DNA of 36,973 nt from Pirellulales bacterium (GTDB lineage: Bacteria; Planctomycetota; Planctomycetia; Pirellulales; JAEUIK01). The notes under the pieces were generated by a model that did not search any database, had not been told where the DNA came from, and saw only the letters and a program-made list of their open reading frames with translations. The DNA lies in assembly GCA_019745975.1 (NCBI GenBank), contig JAIESQ010000059.1, forward strand, positions 1 through 36,973, given 5' to 3'. Below are positions 24,235 through 32,618 of the stretch, piece after piece. A program made the position numbers and the translations under genes. The number at the start of each line of letters is the position of its first letter. The first letter of the stretch is position 1.

Positions 24235-25692
24235 TCAGCTTGCTTCCGCTTCGGCCTGCGACTTGGGACGCAAGTCGACGAGGTCTTCGGCAAAACCCGA
24301 CGGTCGATTGGCCACCAGTTCGACGCGCCCCACGGCCGGGCCAAGTTTGATCGCGATGCGCTCGGCCGGTGAGCGCGTCTCGCGAAGCGTGTTGCGCACC
24401 AACGTCACCAGGTCGACCTCGCCTTGCACGTCGATGGCAATCCCGTCGGGGGGACCCGAGTTTTCGATCTCGTTTTCCACGACCAAGGTGCGGTGCGGAG
24501 CGAAATCGCGCCCGCGTTCTGGCCGGAACAAGAGCCCCACTTCACCACTTCCCGTGATGCGGTTGCGGCGGATCACGTTGTCGGTATCGCGGTGCCCGAT
24601 CGAGATTCCCTGCTTGCGGCAATCGGCGATTGTGTTGTCCTCGGCCAGCCCGAATTTCACGCCCCAACAGAAGAAGATGCCGATGTCGTTCCGCTCGATG
24701 CGATTGCGTCGCAGGATCGGCCGCTGGGAGCCCGACCCGGGATGCATGCCCAGCCCCGTGTTGTCGTGGCTGTGGCAACCCTCGACGTGCACGTCGTGTG
24801 CAACCTGGAAGCTGATGCCGTCGCCGTTGTAATTGCGCGCCGTCACGCCGCGGATTGTCGCGCGGCTGATGTCTTGTAGAAAAATGCAGCCGGCAAAGTT
24901 ACCGTCGAGCAAGTCGTTGTGTTGCTTGTTGCCGTCGAGAATCAGATTCTCGATGACAAAGTCGCAGACTTCTTCGCCGCTCACCAGCGGAAACAAGCTC
25001 GAGCAGGTCGTCTCGCTGGCCTTCCAGAAGTTCTCCCGCAGGGGGCGATCGAGTTTGAACCGCGCGCCGCTGCGGGCCACCAGCGTGCGTTTGGCGATAT
25101 CGGTTCCGCCGTGGTGGGGATTTTTCGTGCGCAGGCAGATGCCGTCGCCAACGCGGAAGTCGCTGGCGTCGGTCAGAGTAATCTCCTGGTCGTACCAGTC
25201 TGAATCCGCCGCCAACGTCGTAGTCTTCGACGGCTCCTTGAACAAAATCGAGTCGTCGCCGGCCCCGATCAACCGCACGCCTGTCCGCATATATACCGCG
25301 TTGCGCAGCCGGTACATGCCCGGTCGAATCTGCACGGTGCCGCCGCCGAGCTGCGCGACGTAGTCGACGGCCGCTTGCAACGCCCGCTGATCGGTGCCGA
25401 CGATGTCGGCATCGCGCGGGCCCACCGAAATCGTCAGCAGTTCCTGCCAGTCAGGCGCTTGCGCAGTATCGCCTGAGGTTGCCCGCGGATCGCTCACCAT
25501 AGGCGGGTCACCGGCGCGCAATTGGCGAAATCCGGCGGGAAAGGCCGCAAACGCGGCCAGTGCTCCGGCGGCCCCGCGCAGGAATTGCCGGCGACCGAGG
25601 CGGCAGTTCACCTGCTGGATCAATTCAGGCGCGACATCCCTGGCGCGCCCCTCGCGCGACAGGTCGCTAGCGGAAGTCGATCGAGTGCTCAC
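24235..25692 (-). CDS. Tat-exported right-handed beta-helix protein
   Basis: A 485-residue exported protein. The N-terminus has a full Tat signal: RRQFLRG (R34, R35), then a hydrophobic GALAAFAAFPAG run. The mature protein opens with a pectate-lyase-like start (DQRALQAAVDYVAQLGGGTV, IRPGMYRL, VRLIGAGDDSILFKE) and continues as repeating beta-helix rungs with asparagine ladders (NLILDGNKQHND, ATIRGVTARNYNGDGISFQV, HSHDNTGLGMHPGSGSQ, NRIERNDIGIFF, NTIADCRKQGISIGH, NRITGSGEVG). It may be a polysaccharide lyase, epimerase or hydrolase, but I cannot identify catalytic residues. The GTG at 25692 overlaps the stop of the hydrolase gene (GTGA), with GGGAG six bases ahead. The same frame runs further upstream, but that part overlaps the hydrolase gene and reads as a shadow. 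Confidence 0.85.
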   Translation of the reverse strand: MSTRSTSASDLSREGRARDVAPELIQQVNCRLGRRQFLRGAAGALAAFAAFPAGFRQLRAGDPPMVSDPRATSGDTAQAPDWQELLTISVGPRDADIVGTDQRALQAAVDYVAQLGGGTVQIRPGMYRLRNAVYMRTGVRLIGAGDDSILFKEPSKTTTLAADSDWYDQEITLTDASDFRVGDGICLRTKNPHHGGTDIAKRTLVARSGARFKLDRPLRENFWKASETTCSSLFPLVSGEEVCDFVIENLILDGNKQHNDLLDGNFAGCIFLQDISRATIRGVTARNYNGDGISFQVAHDVHVEGCHSHDNTGLGMHPGSGSQRPILRRNRIERNDIGIFFCWGVKFGLAEDNTIADCRKQGISIGHRDTDNVIRRNRITGSGEVGLLFRPERGRDFAPHRTLVVENEIENSGPPDGIAIDVQGEVDLVTLVRNTLRETRSPAERIAIKLGPAVGRVELVANRPSGFAEDLVDLRPKSQAEAEAS

Positions 25693-26354
25693 GAGAATCT
25701 CCCGGTTTTCAAAAATCGGATGGCGCGCTGGGCCGTACTGGATTGCCATACCAAGGGAGTATGAAATCCGTTCAACACCAGGTGATCGCGTTGGCCTGCC
25801 AGGTGCGTGCTCTCGCGCTGTACCAAAACGTCCCAGCGTGCCGCGATCACGGCGAATTCGACTCCCTCGAGCCCGGGGGCGCGGCGTACATATGAGCCTT
25901 CGCCCGATGAGAGCTCGCGAAACGGACGCACGATGCTGCCCAGCAGCGGCGCCAACCAGCGGGCCACATCCGAACCATGATTCGGCGGCGCCAGCATTAC
26001 GATCCGACCGAGCTTCGCAGGCTTGCCGCGCGCGAGCGCGGCGCGCGTGACAATTCCCCCCATACTGTGCGTCAGTAGGTGGATGCTCGACACGATCGGA
26101 TCGGCGTCGAGGTCCAACAGCGTGCGGTGCAGCCGCTGGCCGTGAATCTCGATATTGTCGCGAGTCGTCCAATAGTTCCAATTGATCACGCCAAACCCGG
26201 CGCGCCTCAGCCGCCATTCCAGCGGCTTCATCACCGGGCCCACCATCAGCAGCCCGTGCACGAGCACGACGACCTCGCGGCCACGAGGCGCCTGCGCGGG
26301 CTCGACGGCCGCTTGCTCGGCAGTGGTGGCTATGGCGTGCATATCACAACCCAT
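25689..26354 (-). CDS. Alpha/beta-hydrolase (lipase-like)
   Basis: A soluble serine hydrolase of about 221 residues. EVVVLVHGLLM gives the oxyanion region, and LLTHSMGGIV has the nucleophile elbow with the catalytic serine (S97 from this start). IVMLAPPNHGSDVARWL is typical of triacylglycerol-lipase and PGAP1-like proteins. The likely catalytic histidine is in NGFHTPLVW near the C-terminus. There is no convincing signal peptide. The start is uncertain: ATGs at 26342 and 26354 and one at 26411 are in frame, and none has a good ribosome-binding site. It overlaps the end of the SpoU methyltransferase gene and its stop overlaps the beta-helix start, so all three appear to form an operon. The substrate, lipid or another ester, is unknown. 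Confidence 0.82.
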   Translation of the reverse strand: MGCDMHAIATTAEQAAVEPAQAPRGREVVVLVHGLLMVGPVMKPLEWRLRRAGFGVINWNYWTTRDNIEIHGQRLHRTLLDLDADPIVSSIHLLTHSMGGIVTRAALARGKPAKLGRIVMLAPPNHGSDVARWLAPLLGSIVRPFRELSSGEGSYVRRAPGLEGVEFAVIAARWDVLVQRESTHLAGQRDHLVLNGFHTPLVWQSSTAQRAIRFLKTGRFS

Positions 26355-27327
26355 GACGTGCAATAGAAGCAGCTTCAAGACCTGGATTGGGTTCCACGGT
26401 TGGCTTGCCAAGCGGATCCTGCGGCGCGAGGTGCGAGGCGCAGAGATGATACAACAGAATCCCGCCTGCGACCGCCACGTTCAACGAATCGGTTCCGGCC
26501 TGCATGGGGATGCGCACCGCGCGGTCGCAGGCGGCCAGCCAGCGCGGGTCGAGCCCCGGCCCTTCGCTCCCCAGAACTAATGCGATTCGCACCCCTGTTT
26601 CGATCGCCGGCAGGAATTCGGCCCCCGAATCAGGCACCGCCGCCAGCCGCTCGAAGCTCCAGCGCTCGCGCAATTCCGCCAGTGCGTGCTCAAGGTTGTC
26701 GGTGCGCCAAATTGGCAAGGAAAGCGAAGCTCCCATCGATACGCGCAACACGCGGCGCGAAAGCGGATCGGCCGATTGCTCGCCCGCCAACATCGCCGTG
26801 GCGCCGAACGCGGCGCTCGTGCGCAGCAGGCTTCCCAAATTCTCAGGATCGTGCACCGCCGGGCAAACCACGACAACTGCCGGTCGCCCCGTTGCTGGCG
26901 CACAGGCGGCATCCAGGGCTTGCAGATACTGCCAGCGGCCATCCAGTTCGGCGCGGAAGGCGCATGCCAACGCGCCGCGATGAAAGTTGAAGCCGACCAG
27001 TTCCTCGATCTGCTTGTCGTCGACGAGATAGACGGGAATCTGGCCAGGAATCGCCAGCGAGATGCGCTGCCAGTAGCGGCGGCCAAACAAGAGCGAGTGG
27101 AGGCGGAACCGGCTGGCCAACAGACGTTCGACCAGCTTATCCCCCTCGACCACGAACAGCCTCGAGCGGTGCGTATCGTTGTTGCGCTTCAGGTGGCGGT
27201 AAGGCCCAAGCCGCGGATCATCGATCGAGTCGATGGCGATCGTCGTCAGCGAATCGTCGACAACGGGCTCGGCGGGGTTCGACCCATCGCGACAGCCGGC
27301 CGGCGTTTCTGGCATCGAATTAGGCAT
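26344..27327 (-). CDS. TrmH/SpoU-family RNA 2'-O-methyltransferase
   Basis: A 327-residue SPOUT enzyme that transfers methyl from S-adenosylmethionine to a ribose 2'-OH in rRNA or tRNA. An N-terminal RNA-binding substrate domain is visible (about residues 30-130: HRSRLFVVEGDKLVERLLAS). The knotted catalytic domain follows with motif 1 in PAVHDPENLGSLLRTSAAFG, motif 2 in IALVLGSEGPGLDP and motif 3 in IPMQAGTDSLNVAVAGGILL. Specificity is not clear, though domain order resembles RlmB-type enzymes. The ATG at 27327 is preferred; an ATG at 27363 adds twelve residues. It is divergent from scpB and the first gene of the run into the hydrolase and beta-helix genes; why these are together is unclear. 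Confidence 0.9.
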   Translation of the reverse strand: MPNSMPETPAGCRDGSNPAEPVVDDSLTTIAIDSIDDPRLGPYRHLKRNNDTHRSRLFVVEGDKLVERLLASRFRLHSLLFGRRYWQRISLAIPGQIPVYLVDDKQIEELVGFNFHRGALACAFRAELDGRWQYLQALDAACAPATGRPAVVVVCPAVHDPENLGSLLRTSAAFGATAMLAGEQSADPLSRRVLRVSMGASLSLPIWRTDNLEHALAELRERWSFERLAAVPDSGAEFLPAIETGVRIALVLGSEGPGLDPRWLAACDRAVRIPMQAGTDSLNVAVAGGILLYHLCASHLAPQDPLGKPTVEPNPGLEAASIARHGL

Positions 27328-27453
27328 CGTTCCAAGCTGGCTATGGCTGCCGGCGGGCGGCATTCTCTTTTGACGGGCTTCCCGCCTATGATACGTGCTG
27401 GGGCCGTGGCTCTGACAAGATTCGGCGGAAAACGCTGCGAACCGGACGATTCT

Positions 27454-28290
27454 ATGGCCGATCGGACGCAAAACCGCCCGCAGCGTCTCCCGCGGGCCGA
27501 CGGCGCTCCGGACTTCATCGCCGAGCCCACGGACTTCCGGCCCGGCGAGGATCCAGGCGGGTTGTCGCTCGATCAGCTCGGCGCCGCCTTCGCGCAAATG
27601 CTCGACCACGGGCACGATCCATACACAGGGAAGACCGACGCCAACGAATCCTCGGCCTACCGCTCCAGGGCCGAGGCTGAACTCGAAGCCGCACTCGACC
27701 CCCAGCAGGCAGCCGGCGTTGGGGACGGGCTGTGCCAGGTCACGCCCCGCAGCATCGTCGAGGCCATGTTGTTCGTCGGCAGCCCCACGAACGAGCCGCT
27801 AACGGCTCAACGCATTGCCGGCTTGATGCGCGGCGTCCGCCCGGTGGAGATCGAAGAAGTGGTGCGCGAACTCAACGAAACCTACGCGGCGAACCGCTGT
27901 CCGTATGAAATCGTGAGTACGGGCGCTGGCTACCGCCTCGCGCTGCCAGGTGAGTTTGATGCGCTACGAACGCGCGTGGTGCATCGCGGCCGGCAGGTGC
28001 GGCTGAGTGAGTCGGCGACCGAGGTGCTGGCGGTTGTTGCTTACAACGAGCCGCTCACCGCCGAAGAGGTCGACAAATTGCGCGGTCGACCAAGCGGCGC
28101 ACTGTTGCGGCAATTGCTCCGCAGGCAATTGCTGATCCTGGAGCGGCCGGATGAAGAATCGGCAGGTCGCGGCGCGGGTGCCCAGCCGCGGACGACGCCG
28201 CGGTACCGCACAACGCCTCGATTTCTCGAGCTCGTCGGTATTGAGTCGCTTGCCGATCTTCCCCGCGTGCAGGAGATTGAAAAGCGATAA
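27454..28290 (+). CDS. scpB: Segregation and condensation protein ScpB-like
   Basis: A 278-residue protein. Residues of about 100-225 match ScpB, a tandem winged-helix kleisin partner that bridges ScpA and the SMC ATPase in chromosome condensation: IVEAMLFVGSPTNEPLTAQR, YEIVSTGAGYRLAL, VRLSESATEVLAVVAYNEPL and LRGRPSGALLRQLLRRQLL. It is longer than typical ScpB (around 180-200 residues) because of an acidic, probably disordered N-terminal extension of about 95 residues. The final segment YRTTPRFLELVGIESLADLP is the usual ScpB end. No scpA is adjacent. The ATG at 27454 has no strong ribosome-binding site; the frame is open far upstream, but that part overlaps the divergent methyltransferase gene. 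Confidence 0.86.
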   Translation: MADRTQNRPQRLPRADGAPDFIAEPTDFRPGEDPGGLSLDQLGAAFAQMLDHGHDPYTGKTDANESSAYRSRAEAELEAALDPQQAAGVGDGLCQVTPRSIVEAMLFVGSPTNEPLTAQRIAGLMRGVRPVEIEEVVRELNETYAANRCPYEIVSTGAGYRLALPGEFDALRTRVVHRGRQVRLSESATEVLAVVAYNEPLTAEEVDKLRGRPSGALLRQLLRRQLLILERPDEESAGRGAGAQPRTTPRYRTTPRFLELVGIESLADLPRVQEIEKR

Positions 28291-28329
28291 CGCAATCGTT
28301 GGGTTCTGGCGATTTCAGGCGAAGTTGTC

Positions 28330-30858
28330 GTGCTGGTGGCAACCTACTCACTATTGGCTGCACTCGCCCTGGGCGCTCCCTCGGCGGACGAGACATTTGT
28401 CGAGTCGCTGCGCGCGATGCGGCTCTATCGCCTGGCCGAAGTGCACTGCGAGCAATCGATCCAACGCGCCAATTTGCCTGCGGAGCGACAAGCCACCTTG
28501 CTCGTTGAATGGTCGCGCACGTTGGCGGCTTCCGCCCGCGAAGCGCCCTCCACGGAGGCCGAGCCGCTCTGGCAGCGTGCCAGCGGCGTCATCGCCGATT
28601 TCTGCCAGCGCAATCCGCAGCATCCGCGCCTCGCCTTGCTCGAAGCTCAAGGGGCGTTGCTCAAAATCGACCGCGCGCTCTGGCTCGCGGATGATGTCGA
28701 GCTTTTGGCGCGCAGCGACGAGCGTGTGTTGGCCGCCCGCACAGAGTTGGCCGCCGACGCCCGTCGCCTGGCAGAAGTACAAGACGCGGTCGAGCGAGCC
28801 GGCCGCAAGGCGCCTGCTTCCGCCCTTCGCGACCCCGCACCGCTAACAGCGCCCGAGCTGCAGAATCTCGGCAAGCGGCTACGATTTGAGCGCGCTCGTG
28901 CCTACTTGCGGCTGGCCCAAATCTCCGCGGAAGGGAGCCCCGATCGGGCTGATGCCTTCTCGCAAGCTAAACAACTGCTCGAGCCGCTGGCCGATCTCCC
29001 TGTCGAACACCCGTTGGCCTGGCCGGCGCGCGTGGCCCAAGTTTCCTGCTTGCGTGGCACCGGCGATCGGGCTGGCGCTCAGCAACGCTTGACTACTTTG
29101 GAAAAAGCCGATCCGCCCCCCGAGGTTACCAGGCAACTTCGGGCCGAGCGCGCTAGACTACTCGCGCTCGAAGGCCGCTTTGATGAAGCCCTGGCTTTGC
29201 TCAAGCCCCCCGATGCGCAGGCGACCATGAATGATCCTGCCGCCGACGAGTTGCGGCTCGAGTTGTCGCTGGCCGCCCGGCGTACGGCTCAGCACGACGC
29301 TGCCCAGGTCCTCGCCTGGCAGGACCGCATCAAGGCGCTTGCCAGCGCGATCGAGCAAACGCACGGGCCGTATTGGTCGCGGCGCGCCGATCGGCTGCTG
29401 ACGGAACTGAACCTGCCAGCGGACAACGCTCCGCCGCTCGACGCCGAGTTGTTGGCCCGCACCGCCGCCACGCACTGGCGCGATGGCCGGGCAGACGAAG
29501 CCTTGGTAGCGTACGACCGTGCCGCCGCGGCGGCGATTGCCGCCGACTTGCCGGAGCGGGCCTTCGATTTGGCATTCCTGGCCGCAACGATCGAACACAG
29601 CCGGCAGCATTGGGACGCGGCGGCCGCGCGCTATCAAGCGCTGGCCGAGCGATGGCCGGACCATGTCCGGGCCGCGGTAGCCCATCTGCTGAGCGCGCAC
29701 GATCGATTGCAGGCGATTCAAGCCAATTCGCCCGACGACGCCGGTGCGCTGGGCCCGTACATCGAATTACTCTTGGCGCATCTCGAGCGCTGGCCTGACG
29801 CGACGAGCGCCGCCGAGGCGCACTGGCGCCTCGGGCGAGCCTACGAGAGCCAGAGCCAGTTCCGTGAAGCGGTCGATCAGTTCCGCGCGATCCCGCTATC
29901 GTCGCGGCGCGCTACCGAAGCGATTGAAGCTGCTTCGTGCGGCTATCATCGCTTGATCGCCGAACAACAGGCAGTTGCCGCCGCACAGCGCGTGGCGCGC
30001 GAAGCCGGCGAGTTTTTCGACAGCCTGTTGCAGGCCTTGCGCGACAAACCGCTAACCAACAGTCAGCGGCAAGCAGAGATCGTGCGAGCCGTCAGGATGG
30101 CGTCGGCGCGCGCCTGGCTCGCATGCCCGCCCGAAGGCTATCGTCGCGCAGTTCAATCGCTCGAACCGCTGGTTTCGGAGCGCGCGGCGCCTGGCGCGTC
30201 GTGGCAACCTGCTGCACAGGCGTTGTTCATCACCGCGCTGGTAGGCGATGGGCGCATCGCCCAAGCGCGCCAATTGCTGGGCGAACTTAGCGGATTGACT
30301 CCCTCGTCCGCACAGGTGCTGTTGCCCGCACTCGCCGAAATCTCGGGTCCAGCCGCGTCGAATGCCGATCACCGACAGCAATTGTCCGAGCTCAAACTCT
30401 TGGTCTTCGAGAAACTCGGCTCACCGATCACAGGAGCTACGCCCCAGGAGCGCCGGGATCTGGAGCTCCTCGAGGCGCGCACGCTAGCCGAGGCCGGCCG
30501 CGCCGACGAAGCCGCCCGCCGCTTTGCAACTTTACGTTCGGCATACCCTAACGACGCCCAAATACTCGAGGCGCAGGCCGAAAGCTTAAGCGCGCTGCCT
30601 GGAAACAGCAGCGCCGCGGCGGCCCTGGCCGCCTGGCGCGACGTGGAACGGGTCGCCAAACCGGGATCTTCCCGCTGGCTGCGGGCGAAGCTCGAGTTGT
30701 CGCGTTGGCACCTGCGTGCCGGCGATCGCGCGCAAGCGGCCAAGATCATCGACCTCACGGAGCTACTCCATCCAGAACTCGGCGGCGCGGAGCTCAAAGC
30801 GCAGTTCGCAGCCTTGCGACGCGAGATCGCCGCGGCGCCGGCCGCAAGCAGCCGCTGA
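28330..30858 (+). CDS. Large exported TPR-repeat protein
   Basis: An 842-residue protein made almost entirely of helical repeats of tetratricopeptide type, rich in alanine, leucine and arginine. A short hydrophobic start (LVATYSLLAALALGAPSA) looks like a signal peptide, so it is probably periplasmic. Repeat-like segments include LLALEGRFDEALALLKPPDA, HWRDGRADEALVAYDRAAAA, HWRLGRAYESQSQFREAVDQ, ARTLAEAGRADEAARRFATL and LSRWHLRAGDRAQAAKIIDL. No catalytic domain is visible. The start is a GTG 39 bases after the scpB stop; GAAG precedes it. Its TGA stop (30856-30858) is part of the -35 hexamer of glpD. It likely scaffolds a protein complex; the partner is unknown. Confidence 0.85.
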   Translation: MLVATYSLLAALALGAPSADETFVESLRAMRLYRLAEVHCEQSIQRANLPAERQATLLVEWSRTLAASAREAPSTEAEPLWQRASGVIADFCQRNPQHPRLALLEAQGALLKIDRALWLADDVELLARSDERVLAARTELAADARRLAEVQDAVERAGRKAPASALRDPAPLTAPELQNLGKRLRFERARAYLRLAQISAEGSPDRADAFSQAKQLLEPLADLPVEHPLAWPARVAQVSCLRGTGDRAGAQQRLTTLEKADPPPEVTRQLRAERARLLALEGRFDEALALLKPPDAQATMNDPAADELRLELSLAARRTAQHDAAQVLAWQDRIKALASAIEQTHGPYWSRRADRLLTELNLPADNAPPLDAELLARTAATHWRDGRADEALVAYDRAAAAAIAADLPERAFDLAFLAATIEHSRQHWDAAAARYQALAERWPDHVRAAVAHLLSAHDRLQAIQANSPDDAGALGPYIELLLAHLERWPDATSAAEAHWRLGRAYESQSQFREAVDQFRAIPLSSRRATEAIEAASCGYHRLIAEQQAVAAAQRVAREAGEFFDSLLQALRDKPLTNSQRQAEIVRAVRMASARAWLACPPEGYRRAVQSLEPLVSERAAPGASWQPAAQALFITALVGDGRIAQARQLLGELSGLTPSSAQVLLPALAEISGPAASNADHRQQLSELKLLVFEKLGSPITGATPQERRDLELLEARTLAEAGRADEAARRFATLRSAYPNDAQILEAQAESLSALPGNSSAAAALAAWRDVERVAKPGSSRWLRAKLELSRWHLRAGDRAQAAKIIDLTELLHPELGGAELKAQFAALRREIAAAPAASSR

Positions 30859-30883
30859 CGGCGCAGCACGCCAGGCGTATACT
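30855..30883 (+). promoter_or_regulatory. Compact leaderless promoter of glpD
   Basis: CTGACG (30855-30860) and TATACT (30878-30883) are 17 bases apart, and seven bases separate the -10 from the ATG at 30891. The TGA inside the -35 is the stop codon of the TPR gene. No ribosome-binding site is present, which agrees with a leaderless message. Confidence 0.5.
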
Positions 30884-30890
30884 GCGGCGT

Positions 30891-32591
30891 ATGTCGAGCG
30901 GGCCTGCCAACGTGCTGGTGCTGGGAGCGGGCATCAATGGCTGCGCGCTGGCTCGCGAACTGGTACTCAACGGCGTCGGCGTCACCTTGGTCGACACGGC
31001 CGACATTGCTTCGGGGGCCACGGCCTACTCGTCGCGGCTGATCCACGGTGGACTGCGCTACCTGGAATACGGCGAGTTCGCCCTTGTCCGCGAATCGCTG
31101 GAGGAGCGCACGCGACTGTTGCGGTTGGCACCGCAATTCGTGCGGCCGCTGCAGTTGTTCATTCCGGTCGAGAACCGCTTCGGCGGCGTGCTCGCGTCCG
31201 CGGCGCGGTTCTTGGGGCTCGAACGCTGGCTGCGCCCCAGCGCCGAACACCAGCCGCGCGGCGCGTGGTTGGTCCGCGCCGGCCTGTGGTTTTACGACAC
31301 CTATGCCCGCGATCCGACACTGCCGCGTCGCGCCGCGCACCAGCTCGGCGCACCGTCGACGCCGCCCGTCAACGAGGCGAAGTACATCGGGCTCTGCTCG
31401 TATTTCGACGCCCAGGTGCGCTACCCCGAGCGCTTTACGGTAGCGCTCGTGGAGGACGCGCGGGCATTGGCGGCCGAGCAGGGCGTGCCATTCGACGTGC
31501 TGTGTCATCACGAGGCGCGGCTCGATGGCCGATGCGTGGCGATCGACCTTGTCGGCGATGGACCGGCCACCACGACGCGCTCTTTCGAGCCGGCCGTCGT
31601 CGTCAATGCCACGGGCGCTTGGGTCGATCTGACTTTGCGGCGGTTGCATGTGCAGGCGCCGACCTTGATGGGCGGCACCAAGGGGAGCCACTTCGTTACT
31701 CACCACGAAGGACTGCGACGCACGCTGGCCGGTCGCGGCATCTACGCCGAAGCGCCCGACGGCCGCCCCGTGTTCGTCTTGCCGCTGCGGGATGCGGTGC
31801 TCGTCGGCACGACTGACGAGCCCTACGCGGGCGATCCGGCCGACGCCGTGTGCTCATCGCGCGAGCTCGATTACCTGCTGGCCACAGTCAACGAGATCTT
31901 TCCGCAGTTTGCGCTCACTGAAGATGACGTTGAACTTGAGTACAGCGGCGTGCGGCCGCTGCCCGCCAGCGGCGACGCCGCCCCCGCTTCGATCACGCGC
32001 CGGCATTGGATGGAGGAGCATCACGGTGCGGCGCTGCCGATCTACTCGATCATTGGCGGGAAGCTGACGACCTGTCGCTCGCTGGCCGAATCGAGCGCGG
32101 CCAAGATTCTCAAGCGATTGGGGTTGCCCGTGCGCGCCACGTCGCGCGAGCGGCCGCTGCCGGGGGGCGAGCCCGACGCCGGTGGTGCACGGTGCGACGA
32201 ACTTGCCAGCCGCTTTGGCGTGCCACTCGACACCGTAAACCGTTTGTGGGATTTGTGCGGTTCGCGCGTCGAAGCGGTTTTTGACGAACTATCGCAAAAC
32301 GGCGACGAAGATTGGCGCACTCCTCTCTCGGGGACGTGGCTGCCGCGGGGGTTTGCCAGTTGGGTCATCGAACACGAATGGGTCTCGCGACTCGACGATC
32401 TCGTCGAGCGGCGACTGATGTTGTTGTACGAGCCGAAGTTGAACGAAGCTTGCCTGCGCGAGCTGGCGTCGCTGCTCGTGGCCAGCGGCAAGCTCTCGGC
32501 CGATCGGCTCGACGACGAGGTACAGCGCACGATCGCGCGGCTTGCCGAACATTTCGACAAACGCGTATGGGCCCAATCGCCCGCCAATTGA
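30891..32591 (+). CDS. glpD: Glycerol-3-phosphate dehydrogenase, FAD-dependent
   Basis: A 566-residue membrane-associated flavoenzyme that oxidises sn-glycerol 3-phosphate to dihydroxyacetone phosphate and passes electrons to quinone. The Rossmann FAD site is VLVLGAGINGCALARELVLN near the N-terminus, followed by the family signature SSRLIHGGLRYLEYGEFALV. Substrate-domain segments include GTKGSHFVTHHEGL and VFVLPLRDAVLVGTTDEPY, then EYSGVRPL and IYSIIGGKLTTCRSLAE. The C-terminal helical DAO_C domain covers about residues 440-550. The ATG at 30891 is chosen over the open frame upstream, which overlaps the TPR gene. It begins a glycerol gene set completed by glpF and glpK about 1 kb downstream. 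Confidence 0.93.
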   Translation: MSSGPANVLVLGAGINGCALARELVLNGVGVTLVDTADIASGATAYSSRLIHGGLRYLEYGEFALVRESLEERTRLLRLAPQFVRPLQLFIPVENRFGGVLASAARFLGLERWLRPSAEHQPRGAWLVRAGLWFYDTYARDPTLPRRAAHQLGAPSTPPVNEAKYIGLCSYFDAQVRYPERFTVALVEDARALAAEQGVPFDVLCHHEARLDGRCVAIDLVGDGPATTTRSFEPAVVVNATGAWVDLTLRRLHVQAPTLMGGTKGSHFVTHHEGLRRTLAGRGIYAEAPDGRPVFVLPLRDAVLVGTTDEPYAGDPADAVCSSRELDYLLATVNEIFPQFALTEDDVELEYSGVRPLPASGDAAPASITRRHWMEEHHGAALPIYSIIGGKLTTCRSLAESSAAKILKRLGLPVRATSRERPLPGGEPDAGGARCDELASRFGVPLDTVNRLWDLCGSRVEAVFDELSQNGDEDWRTPLSGTWLPRGFASWVIEHEWVSRLDDLVERRLMLLYEPKLNEACLRELASLLVASGKLSADRLDDEVQRTIARLAEHFDKRVWAQSPAN

Positions 32592-32618
32592 CCACCGAGA
32601 AGCGAGGGAGAAAGCGAC

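Noticed and set aside
28388-30850. Repeated alanine/leucine/arginine-rich blocks, which at first look like a tandem DNA repeat.
   Set aside because: The repeats are at the protein level (TPR helices) and are not conserved as DNA repeats.
31009-31035. SGATA in GlpD, resembling the target motif of ApbE flavinylation.
   Set aside because: It lies in the conserved cytoplasm-facing FAD domain just before SSRLIHGGLRYLE, where family members have similar residues, and is not an exported segment.
30369-31706. A 445-codon minus-strand frame across the end of the TPR gene and the start of glpD.
   Set aside because: It spans two genes with clear plus-strand motifs and a promoter; the composition is that of an antisense shadow.
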